From positions 11,590,001 through 11,654,000 of the forward strand of contig NC_133027.1 of assembly GCF_048771995.1 (NCBI RefSeq): DNA of 64,000 nt, given 5' to 3'. Every line of letters begins with the position of its first letter. Positions within the stretch are counted from its first letter, which is position 1. A program made the translations under genes and the position numbers. Source of the DNA: Taeniopygia guttata. Taxonomy: Eukaryota; Chordata; Aves; Passeriformes; Estrildidae. This document shows, piece by piece, positions 39,901-51,900 of this stretch. The notes beneath the pieces were generated by a model. The model was given only the letters and a program-made list of their open reading frames with translations. It did no database searches and was not told where the DNA came from.

Positions 39901-42900
39901 AGTCCTGCCAGGACCCAGCGATTTCCTGCAGGCAGTGACCTCCAGCTAGAAATTGGCCTTGGACCTGTCATGTTTAGGCACCAAAGCCTGTTGCCTCAGG
40001 ATGAGCGTCTGGCTGCTCATCTCAGTGAAGCTCTGTCTCTTGGGCTTCTGCAGGGCCATGGCCAAGGGCGCACGAAGTAGTGCTGGAGGTCTCAGGGCTT
40101 GGTTTGTTTGCTTTCTCTTTGTGGAAACACGTGTTTGGCTGGTGAAACGGGTCTGCAGTTTCTCGAGTATTTATTCAGTTCTACAAAGTGTGCGGCTCAG
40201 CTGTCTTGTGACTTTTGATAAGCTGCAAGTAGACGAGTGTGTTGTCCATGAATCTGTGGGGGACAAGACCTGGCCAAAGAAACTAAGTTTATAATTGTGG
40301 AAGCCCTCTTGTGAGGCAAAAAGCAAGGTTCTGTGGATGCATTTTTTGGTGTAGTCTGCAGCTTTGAAAAGTGCACTGCAGCCTGGAGGCGGGGCCGGGG
40401 GGAGGTGAAGCTGCAAGTTCATGACTGCAGTCTTGTGTTGCTCAGAAGAGGAAGGACATTTTGAAATGGTGGATGCTGTATTTTTAATCCAATGGGCAAC
40501 TTAGTGGCTGGGACGCTGTGTGGGCCAAAAGGACCCAGGGGTGCCGGTCAAAAGCAGCTGAAGGTGGGCCAGGACCTGGCCAGGTGGCCAAGAAGGCCAA
40601 GGGCACCCTGGCCTGTGTCATCAGCAGTGGGGCAGCAGGAGCAGGGCAGTGACCGTCCCCCTGGGCTGGGCAGCGCTGCAACCATAGCTGGAAGTTCTGT
40701 GCTGCGTGTCACCCTCAAATCCACGGGTGATCAGTCCCCAGTGCACCCCGTCCAGCTGGGCAGTGGGGCGAGTCGGGCAGAGGGAGGGAACTTCTCCTTG
40801 GATCCTGGGGGGCTTTGAGAAGCTCCCTCGTGAGTTCAAAGACAAGCTGCTCCGACAAGCTAGAGAAAGAGGCGCTCCTCCTCAGGATTAGTTCCGAAAT
40901 TTAATGAGGGCCTGGAGAGATCCCAGGCCACATCCAAACCCGAAGGACATCCAGAGCAAGAGAGGGTGTCCCTGCCCAGAGGAGCCAGATACAGGGGGAC
41001 GGGAAACCCGAGCAGCCAACAGGGGAAGGACTTGGGAGTGGCTCTCTGGGGGCAAGGCCTCAGCGTGACCACTGAGGAAGGGGTGGGGGAGGAGCCCCGA
41101 GCCAGGGTCCAGTTACCTGGTGACCCTGGGAGAAGGCTCTGGACAAAGGGGAAGGGTCACGAGGTGATGGACACATCACCTGGGAGGAGACAGGGGGATG
41201 AGTCAGGGATTTTGGGGTTTGATGGACATACAGGTGCTGATGGGAAAGCTGGGATGAACCAAATGAATACAAAGAGGGGATATGGAGGGACAAACCATTA
41301 TGAGGGGATATACAGGGCGAGCACAACTCCACAGTGATGTGTCTACATGTGGGCCCCTCTGAAGAAGGAAGTCCTTGAGGCGCTGGGCGTGTGCGGAGAA
41401 GGACACGGGAGCTGGGGAAGGGTGTGGAGCGCAAGGCCAAGGAGGAGGTGCTCAGGGTGTTTCAGCCTGGACAACGGGAGGCTCGTGAGGGACCTTCAGG
41501 CACACTTCCATAGATCCATACATGACAGCGCTCAGCACCATGGCTGTTCCCCTGCCAAACATGCCCTCACTGCCTCCAAGTGTTTTAGCCACCTGAGGAG
41601 GGGACACTTTTGACTTGGTTTGACTTGGTTTGGTAGGAGGTAAAGCCCTGCCCATTTTCTCTCTTTCCAGCAAGCACAGATGCTTCTGCACAACCTTTCC
41701 TGCCCTTTCCTTGCACTGGTTGGGATTCTGATCCAGTTTGAGTTTTGCATGTCTGCCGCAGCAACAGCAAAGGCCTTGCTGGCTATTTCCTACTTTTGCA
41801 TTTCAGGGCTTTAAAGAGCCAAAAGCTCCTTTGTGCCAAGGCACAGTTGCTTGCTGATGGCAGCCAGGAAGGACTATCAAATACATAGAGTGCATCAAAT
41901 AGAGTTCTGTTGAGTTAGCCCATTTTAATCTGGTCAGAGTGACTTAGAATCGCATTGCTAACAAAGTGGATAATTTTTCCTTTTAAGAGGTGGTTGTGGA
42001 TCCGAGGAGAAACGAGATTATAAATGATAGGTAACGGCTTGTCCCTCATGCTTCTCTCTTGCCACAGATGACAGAGACACCAGCAGTGTCTGCTCTGGCT
42101 CCCTCTCCTCCTGGTGAACAAGCCAAAGAGGAGCAAATTGAGGAGTATGACCTCGAGGCTCCATCAGTGGTCACACCAGAGCCTGAATCTCCTGAGCCAG
42201 TAAGTGCCAGTTGTGGGTGGTGCTGTCTTTAGTGCATGGCAGAGCTGCAAGTTTCGCTTTTGCGTTTCAGAGTTTTCAGGATTTATAACGTCAGTTACAA
42301 AGAGATCATTGCTATCTGATAGAAGGGAGGGTGGAATATTTATTTCAGAGCAATTTGCAGTACAGGTGGATTAACCAATTTTAATACCATGAGAGTGCAT
42401 TGGAATCCCATTGCAATTAACGTTTCTCAATTTTCCTTGGAAGAAATGGTGGTAGATGTGAGAATATAGGAAGTTATAGATGATAGGTAACAGCCTGTCC
42501 CTCATGCTTCTCTCTTGCCACAGATGACAGAGGAAACAACAGTGTCTGCCCTGGCTCCCTCTCCTCCTGGTAAAGCCGAAGACGAGGAAATTGAGGAGTA
42601 TGACCGCGAGGCTCCATCAGTGATCACACCAGAGCCTGAATCTTCTGAACCGGTAAGTGCCAGTTGTGGGTGATGCTGTATTTAGTGCAAGGCAGAGCTG
42701 CAAGTTTCTGACCAGCCAGCTCTTGCTGTTGCTGGCGAGGATGCTGAGTGCTGGAGTCCTGCCAGGACCCAGCGATTTCCTGCAGGCAGTGACCTCCAGC
42801 TAGAAATTGGCCTTGGACCTGTCATGTTTAGGCACCAAAGCCTGTTGCCTCAGGATGAGCGTCTGGCTGCTCATCTCAGTGAAGCTCTGTCTCTTGGGCT

Positions 42901-45900
42901 TCTGCAGGGCCATGGCCAAGGGCGCACGAAGTAGTGCTGGAGGTCTCAGGGCTTGGTTTGTTTGCTTTCTCTTTGTGGAAACACGTGTTTGGCTGGTGAA
43001 ACGGGTCTGCAGTTTCTCGAGTATTTATTCAGTTCTACAAAGTGTGCGGCTCAGCTGTCTTGTGACTTTTGATAAGCTGCAAGTAGACAAGTGTGTTGTC
43101 CATGAATCTGTGGGGGACAAGACCTGGCCAAAGAAACTAAGTTTATAATTGTGAAGCCCTCTTGTGAGGCAAAAAGCAAGGTTCTGTGGATGCATTTTTT
43201 GGTGTAGTCTGCAGCTTTGAAAAGTGCACTGCAGCCTGGAGGCGGGGCCGGGGGGAGGTGAAGCTGCAAGTCCATGACTGCAGTCTTGTGTTGCTCAGAA
43301 GAGGAAGGACATTTTGAAATGGTGGATGCTGTATTTTTAATCCAATGGGCAACTTAGTGGCTGGGACGCTGTGTGGGCCAAAAGGACCCAGGGGTGCCGG
43401 TCAAAAGCAGCTGAAGGTGGGCCAGGACCTGGCCAGGTGGCCAAGAAGGCCAAGGGCACCCTGGCCTGTGTCATCAGCAGTGGGGCAGCAGGAGCAGGGC
43501 AGTGACCGTCCCCCTGGGCTGGGCAGCGCTGCAACCATAGCTGGAAGTTCTGTGCTGCGTGTCACCCTCAAATCCACGGGTGATCAGTCCCCAGTGCACC
43601 CCGTCCAGCTGGGCAGTGGGGCGAGTCGGGCAGAGGGAGGGAACTTCTCCTTGGATCCTGGGGGGCTTTGAGAAGCTCCCTCGTGAGTTCAAAGACAAGC
43701 TGCTCCGACAAGCTAGAGAAAGAGGCGCTCCTCCTCAGGATTAGTTCCGAAATTTAATGAGGGCCTGGAGAGATCCCAGGCCACATCCAAACCCGAAGGA
43801 CATCCAGAGCAAGAGAGGGTGTCCCTGCCCAGAGGAGCCAGATACAGGGGGACGGGAAACCCGAGCAGCCAACAGGGGAAGGACTTGGGAGTGGCTCTCT
43901 GGGGGCAAGGCCTCAGCGTGACCACTGAGGAAGGGGTGGGGGAGGAGCCCCGAGCCAGGGTCCAGTTACCTGGTGACCCTGGGAGAAGGCTCTGGACAAA
44001 GGGGAAGGGTCACGAGGTGATGGACACATCACCTGGGAGGAGACAGGGGGATGAGTCAGGGATTTTGGGGTTTGATGGACATACAGGTGCTGATGGGAAA
44101 GCTGGGATGAACCAAATGAATACAAAGAGGGGATATGGAGGGACAAACCATTATGAGGGGATATACAGGGCGAGCACAACTCCACAGTGATGTGTCTACA
44201 TGTGGGCCCCTCTGAAGAAGGAAGTCCTTGAGGCGCTGGGCGTGTGCGGAGAAGGACACGGGAGCTGGGGAAGGGTGTGGAGCGCAAGGCCAAGGAGGAG
44301 GTGCTCAGGGTGTTTCAGCCTGGACAACGGGAGGCTCGTGAGGGACCTTCAGGCACACTTCCATAGATCCATACATGACAGCGCTCAGCACCATGGCTGT
44401 TCCCCTGCCAAACATGCCCTCACTGCCTCCAAGTGTTTTAGCCACCTGAGGAGGGGACACTTTTGACTTGGTTTGACTTGGTTTGGTAGGAGGTAAAGCC
44501 CTGACCATTTTCTCTCTTTCCAGCAAGCACAGATGCTTCTGCACAACCTTTCCTGCCCTTTCCTTGCACTGGTTGGGATTCTGATCCAGTTTGAGTTTTG
44601 CATGTCTGCCGCAGCAACAGCAAAGGCCTTGCTGGCTATTTCCTACTTTTGCATTTCAGGGCTTTAAAGAGCCAAAAGCTCCTTTGTGCCAAGGCACAGT
44701 TGCTTGCTGATGGCAGCCAGGAAGGACTATCAAATACATAGAGTGCATCAAATAGAGTTCTGTTGAGTTAGCCCATTTTAATCTGGTCAGAGTGACTTAG
44801 AATCGCATTGCTAACAAAGTGGATAATTTTTCCTTTTAAGAGGTGGTTGTGGATCCGAGGAGAAACGAGATTATAAATGATAGGTAACGGCTTGTCCCTC
44901 ATGCTTCTCTCTTGCCACAGATGACAGAGACACCAGCAGTGTCTGCCCTGGCTCCCTCTCCTCCTGGTGAACAAGCCAAAGAGGAGCAAATTGAGGAGTA
45001 TGACCTTGAGGCTCAATCAGGGGTCACACCAGAGCCTGAATCTCCTGAGCCAGTAAGTGCCCGTTGTGGGTGGTGCTGTCTTTAGTGCAAGGCAGAGCTG
45101 CAAGTTTCACTGTTGCATTTCAGAGCTTTCAAGAATTACAGGGTCACTTACACAAATAGATCATTGCTACCTGATAGTAGGCAAGGTGGAATATTTAATT
45201 CAGAGCAATTTGCATTATAGGTGGATTGGCCAATTTCAATACCATGAGAGTGCCTTAGAATCCCGTTGTAATCCAAGACTCTCAATTTTCCTTGGAAGAT
45301 ATGGTGGTAGATGGGAGAAGATAGAAGGTTATAAATGATAGGTAACAGCCTGTCCCTCATGCTTCTCTCTTGCCACAGATGATAGAGACAACAGCAGTGT
45401 CTGCCCTGGCTCCGCCTCCTCTTGGTGAAGAAGCCAAACGAGAGCAAGTTGAGCAGTATGACCTCGAGGCTCCATCAGTGGTCACAGCACAGCCTGAATC
45501 TTTGGAGCCAGTAAGTGCCAGTTGTGGGTGGTGCTGTCTTTAGTGCAAGACAGAGCTGCAAATTTCTGATGAGCCAGCCCTTGCTGTTGCTGGCTGAGGA
45601 TGCTGAATGCTTGCCACATGGGCTGTTTCATTGGCAAATATCTCCTCACGTTATCCTAGTGTTTTTTCCACTGGCATCTGTGGCTCTTCTGTCTTGTTTT
45701 TGTTCCTTTTTTAGGAGGGGAATTCCTGTTCAATTTTTTGGTTTTTAGCAATGCAGATGGATTTTCCTCCTTCTTTCCCACCCTTTTTCTGCGCTTGTAA
45801 AGATTCTGCTTGCATTTTCTTTTGTAAGGGGGCCTTTCTGGAGGATGCAGTATTTTTGCATGAGAACACATTGTTTGGGGCAGGGAGCTGTTGTGGTGCC

Positions 45901-48900
45901 AGGGCAGTCAACAGGGCCTTGCTCTTCGCTTTCATATTTACAGTCCCTGTGTCTTTTTGCAACCCAGGAAATCAGGAGGTGTGGTGTTTGGGAATTGAGC
46001 AGGAAATCAATGCTCTTGCATTCCAGCTGGTCCTCAAAGATCAGAGGAGCTGGGAGGGCCTAGCCTTTATTCCTGATTGCAGCCCCTTTAGCAGTGTCAG
46101 TGTGGTCGAGTCCAAGAGCAGCACTTGGCCAAGCACAGATGCTGCAAGAGTGCAGTTCCCAGTTCAATGCTCTGGATCTTCTTGTGTTCCATAAGGACCT
46201 AAATGCTCCAGATTCCCTGAGAGTGTGGTTTATTGAAGGAACAGGAGAGCAATCTCGGGATTGCTGCTGACTGGGGCAATGGCTACCAAGTGTTGATGTA
46301 TGTAGGAACAAAAATGATAGTAAAGAGAGATTATAAAAGTGAGATCTGTCTGTCTGTCTCTCTATCTATCTATCTATCTATCTATGTAACATTTGCATAA
46401 TTGAATCTTCTTGGCTCTGGTCCAAAGCAGTTGGAGGTGCAAAGTTCATGTAAAGCATCCCTTTCAGGAGAGGATTAAAGACATGTTCCGATGACCGATT
46501 CTGAGCAGGCAGAGCTGTTTCCTCCTCCAGATGTGGTGTTTTTTTCCCCTCAGACATGGTTTCCTCCTCCAGCCTCTTCTTCCTGAAGCCCCCCGTTAAT
46601 GCTTTAATGTTTAGCCTGTCCCAGAGAGGTGGAAGAATTCCATGTTTTAGTTGGTGAAGAGAACATGAACTCCAGAAGTGTCTCTCACAAGGGCTGAGCT
46701 CACAGAGGAAGGCACCTGCAGAGCCAGGATGGAGCTGTGGGACAGGGTGGGGTGTCAGTCACTACTGAAAGACAAACAGAGCAAGGCAGAAGCAGAGGGA
46801 GGTCCTCAGCAGACCCTTGAAAAATGCCACACCTTCCCTGTCAGCTGCCTCAGAGGCAGCTGGAGCTTCAGCCCCAGACGGCCCCTGATTGCAGTGCCAG
46901 GGTCACTTTGGCATCTGTTCCTCCTCATGGGCAGAGAATGACCCAGGAGAGCTGCAGCACAGTGCTTTGGGAACGTGTGAGCCCATCAGTCCTTGAGTCT
47001 TGGCCCTCAAATGTTATATGGAAAGTTGAAACCCATCTTCTCTTGCTTTCTGTGCAGGTCCTTCCAGAGAAAGAGCAGGAGCAGCCTGCTTTGTCAGAGA
47101 TGCCATGGCAGACTCGGGGAGAGCTGTTCCCAGCCCAAGAACAGGAAGAGCAGCTCAGGCAGCAGGTGAAAGAGCCACAGGAGAATGGCCAGGTAAGCCT
47201 GACTCGCCAGGTTTCAGAGGGAAGGGCAGGAAAAGGGGCATAAAATGGAGCTCTTGGGACTGAGGAGGTCAGGAGTCCCAGAGGCACTGAAAGCACAGAG
47301 CCTTGGAATCTTCCAAAGTCAGCACTGGGACAGGAGGGTTGCACTGGAAGCAGAGGTGGGTAGGGGAGCAGAAAGAAGTGGCTGAATAAATGCGATTTTG
47401 AAGCTGCAAGAGGAAAAAGCTGAGCGTGATGGCAGCTCCCAGTCACTTGCTCCGCATTTGTGTGTACAGAACATCAAGGCAGAGTCACAAGCAGAGCTGC
47501 CCGGGGCTCAGAGTGCCATCATGGAAGTGAAGAAGGGGAACAAGGAAGATATGAGAGGAATTCAAGAGGAGATGAATCTCCGTCAGCAGAGGGGCGATCA
47601 ACAAGACCAGGTGAGTGAAAGAGTGGCAGCCACTCCACTCATGAAAGATCCTCTCTCTTGTATTTTACAGAACTTGAAGGAACAGCTGGACACGGAGCTT
47701 CAGAAAATTGACACTAAGATGAAGGCAAAGGAGAAGAGGCAGGAAGAAGAAATTAAAATCATCAGAGAAAAACTTAGTCGTCTCCCTCAGGCTCTACAAG
47801 AGCAAGTGAGTGAAAGAGGGATAGCCACTGCAGTCACCAAACTGGTGGTTTCTGCCCTTCTTGCCTTTCCAGTGCAGGGCTTCAGGGAGTGAGGTGATGC
47901 CTCTGAGTGCCATCCTGCTGTAGTGTGTACCCCAGAGACTCTGAAGGACATTTCCTGGTGTGCTGAATCTCAACTGCTGCCCTGGACAGTGGGACTTGTC
48001 CTTTGGCCTTTTGGCCAGCAGTCATCCAAATTGATTCCTGCTGGCCTGTTCCTGCTCTCCTTGTTTCTCGAGGTGTTTTTACAGGGGAACATGGTGACCC
48101 AGACGGAGGATTGAAACAAGCTGTCTGTACCCCTTGTAAATCTGTTCTTTCCCTTTCCTCACAGTCAATGACTCTTGACTGACAGGGATAAGCCGTAGTC
48201 TCTGACTGCTTTCTTCTGTTTGACTTGAGGTGCAAACGTTGACATCTCGCCGGGCAGCCTGCAAAGACTTCCAGCAAATGAGTGGCAATGAAGAGCCCCA
48301 GGCCTGGCATGAGGTACAGGAACCGTCCCCACCAAAGTTACTACAAGTTGAGCATGACCTGAAGATGGTGCAGGAAAAGTGGACACATTTGAACAAGGAG
48401 CTGCAAATGTGTCTGAAGCCCTTGGAGTGGGAAAGGAATCCTTGAGAGGAAGCAGAATGGTCATTGTGGCAGTGATCCTTCAGAAAATCCATGAAAATGG
48501 AATATGAATCTGGCCATGAACTTGAGTAGAACTAACCTTTGGTTTTGACCCATCCAGTTTGAGAAGTGGACATCAGAAAAAAACCCATTTAAGAGCCCTG
48601 CATGTGGCTGACAGAACTTTACCAAGGGCTTGCATTTGAAATGGAATTTCAGGCTCATCTCTGCCAGGCACCTTTCTGACAAACTCATTTCTTGTTCCAG
48701 ATCCACAAGGGCTTTGTCAAACCTGCTGCAGCAGCAGCATTGTCTAAAGGAGCCTTTGCTCCCCAACCTGGGAAGTGGAGCCGGGGCAGTTTGCCCATCT
48801 CCAGCGCTGCTCAGCACCAGGAGATCAAGGATGACTCCCTGGAGCAACTGAGTACGTCTGCTGTATTTCTTCTCTGAGGGACAGTGTATTGTGTGCATGT

Positions 48901-51900
48901 TTCAGCATAGCTGTACCAAATGTTTTTCCTGAGATTGATGTCCCAGGGACATTTAGAGACATTTCCCCATGGGAACTGCTGTAGAAAATCAGTCTGTGTG
49001 CTGGCCACCTGTGCTGCAGAGCTGTCGGCCTGCTTGCTGTTGTTACCCAGGCAACCACAAAGAGTTCAAAGCTTCAGGCTCTGGGGCTGCCTTTTGCATC
49101 TTCTGGAAGCTGGGATCTTTGCTTTAAAGTGAGCATCTTGCATTTTGTTTCCCTCAGGGAAAATAGTGAACATGGAAAACCCCGTGGGGAAATATTCTGA
49201 ACTGGAATATATTGGCAGCGGGTGAGTCCAACCACAGTTTACTTCTCCATAACCATGGGCCAGGTGTTTTTCTGGTGGAATATCTATGCAGTGTGAAGTG
49301 AGGCCAGCTGCAAACAGACATCTATTGCCATGTTCAGACACTGGGGATAGATTGTCCCATCTCTCAGTGCTGCTCAGAATTTGTGAGTGTGCCCTGAAAG
49401 TATTGTCAGAGACATCTTCATGCTGCCAAGGTCTCTTGCCTGCAGCAAGGAACAGGACCTGGAAGATCTCCATGTCTCTCAAGTATGGGACAGCTCTGTG
49501 TTAATTTCCTTAGCATTTTTCTATCTCTCCAAATCATACAGCCACACTAATAAAAGGGGAAGAAACTTGCTTGCCTGAAAGTGCAACCTACTCCCTGATA
49601 GCTGTCAGATAACAGTTCTCAGGAACATTTCTTTCCAAGAGTTTGCTGAAGGAAATTCTCCATGGTCAGGATGAAAACTATGAAAACTGCGCAATTTAGA
49701 ACATGAAACCTGAGATGAAAGAAGGAGCTCTCTTTAGGAGCTGAGGCAGTAGATGGCAGCACTTCAGGGACAGACCCAGTGCCCATGCACTTGAGAGGAA
49801 AATGCATCATCTGCCTTCTGGCAGAGCCCGCCTTCATCCTGCAGGTCTTAGGCATTTGCAGCAGAGATCTCCTGTGTGGGCTGGCTTTCACTGCAAGAGC
49901 TAAATGGCTTCTCATTTTTTTGCTGCTTTTTTGTTTCTAGGACTTTTGGATTTGTGGTTAGAGCAATCAACAAAGCCTCAGGAGCAGAGGTAAATGTCAA
50001 CAGCCCCCGCAATCTCTGCTGCACTCAAGGGCTTTCCCCTCTGGTGTGAGCAGCTGTGGCCAGAGCTTTGGGTCGAGCTGTGCTGAAGAGGCAAAAGAAA
50101 CACAGACTGGTACCAGCCTGCAAAAGACATTGCGGACAGTCTTTGACCTTCTCAGCTGCCACAAAGAAGGCACAGAGGGCAGCAGTTCATTTCAGAGAAG
50201 GATGTGCTCACTCGCTCTCAATTGCTAAAACAAAGGTGGTGCCTTAGAGCATCTCACTGCTCTTTGGGGCGACAGCTTCAGAGTCCTGAATTCTCACTTC
50301 TGGTTGCCAGCAAATGCATCTGAAAGTTACCAGTAGTTCCTCAGACACCTGCAGTGCTGCACTTGGGAACTGCACATAGGGAGAGATCTGCAAGGCGTCC
50401 CTAGAAACCCTAAGCCCTGCCCCTAGCCCGGGATGTAGCCACAGAGTATTAAGGCATGGATTACTTCTGAATCCCATACAAAGCAGCAGGGAGTGGGCTC
50501 AGAGGTTTGTGGGTGAGACACCACTGTTACCAAGTGGACACAGCAAAACCTCAGTGGCCACGTGTCCTGTAACTGGCACCCATGGGAGCGGAGCAATGGG
50601 CTATTGCAATGTCAGTTCCTAATTACTGCAATGCCTAATCAGAATGCAGTTTGGCACAGCTTGGCTGTGTCATTGCAAAATCACTCGCTCCATGTGCCTT
50701 GTGGTCTCGTGCCACCAACTTCTCAAGTTACTGATTTTCAATGTCATTTTAGGTGGCCATAAAGAAAATAAATCTCCAAGGACCGAGGAAGAAGGAACTA
50801 AAAGCCTATGAACTCATGACTGTGAAGATAAATAAGAATCCCAACGTGGTCAACTATTTAGGCAGGTGAGTTGTTGTAAATATTTGTTTACATATTGCAA
50901 ACATGCAAGATTGTTCACTGGCACAAAACAGAGCTGTAATTATTGGTTAATTATTACTGCTCTGCTCATCTCCAGTGGATGGGAAGAGAGTGCATCTTGT
51001 CTGCAGGAGTATTCCCTGGCACACATAGTTTGAAAATTATTCAAAAACCTGCATCAGTCATATCTAATTAAATTAATAGCCTGTAAGTTCACAGCCACCA
51101 CATTATTTTGGGACTTGACTTTTTTCAACAGTCCTCTTACGTCTGGGTAAACTAACATGGATTTTCCTTGGATTATGTCCCCTCTTTTCCATTGCTTTGC
51201 ATGCCAGGAAGATTATTTCCAGAAACACGCAGTGTGACAAGTTTTTTATCTGTTCCTAAACTGCAGTTTTTACTTGCTGGCTATTTAAGACATCTCCTTT
51301 TCCAAAGCTGTGCCTTTCTTCTTGAGACAGGTTTCAAACAATGCACAGCCTAGAGGGAATGTCTGTTCCTTTTCTTCTGTCCTTGTCACACAGGGACTTG
51401 GAAATAAGAACCAAGAAAATAAACTAACCATGCATGTTTACCTCCATGCTCTTGTTTCCTTCTTTCAGCTACCTTGTGGATAATCAATTCTGGCTGGTTA
51501 TGGAGTTCATGGATGGAGGCACTCTGAGCGATGTCATCAGCAAGACCTACCTGTCTGAAGACCAGATAGCAGCCATCAGTCGAGAGGTCAGCAAGCCCAC
51601 CTGTGCTTCCGAGGGCTTGGGCAGGATTGTCTGGGAAACAGAGGCTCAGAACAGGAGAGGTTTCATGTATAAACTTTGTTTTCCTTGTGCTGGTATGCTA
51701 TGGGCAAGTAAAAGCATATCAAGGGAACTGCCTGCCAGTGCTCCTGCACTCAGTGTACTCAGTTCTTGTACTCTTATCTCCTGCTGTTGTAGTCTCACTC
51801 TGCCTCCTGTATTTGTATTTGCTCTTCTCCACCTTGCCTCCCTAAACTTGTATCTTGAGCCTGTCTGCACTGCATTCCTTGCCTGTAAAAGCAAAGGTGC

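Larger units (their letters stand above)
17668..44920 (+). repeat. 2.85-kb higher-order tandem array
   Basis: A common landmark recurs at 17668, 20521, 23373, 26226, 29078, 31932, 34786, 37638, 40492 and 43345, a spacing of 2852-2854 bp. A related but longer spacing (3314 bp) separates 14354 from 17668 because that unit holds three exons. Each unit carries one A and one B exon plus a long intron. Units differ by only a handful of bases by eye, so the amplification is recent or actively homogenised. Shared variants show duplicated pairs of units (about 5.7 kb). Confidence 0.95.

Noticed and set aside
46824..47243. 139-codon frame running into coiled-coil exon 1
   Set aside because: The frame is shared with the exon, but a strong acceptor at 47057 and loss of helical pattern upstream indicate intron read-through.
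47882..47902. Possible 21-bp microexon after the third coiled-coil exon
   Set aside because: An AG and a GTGATG flank seven codons nearby, but the donor is poor and the frame continues to a stop. No support beyond position.
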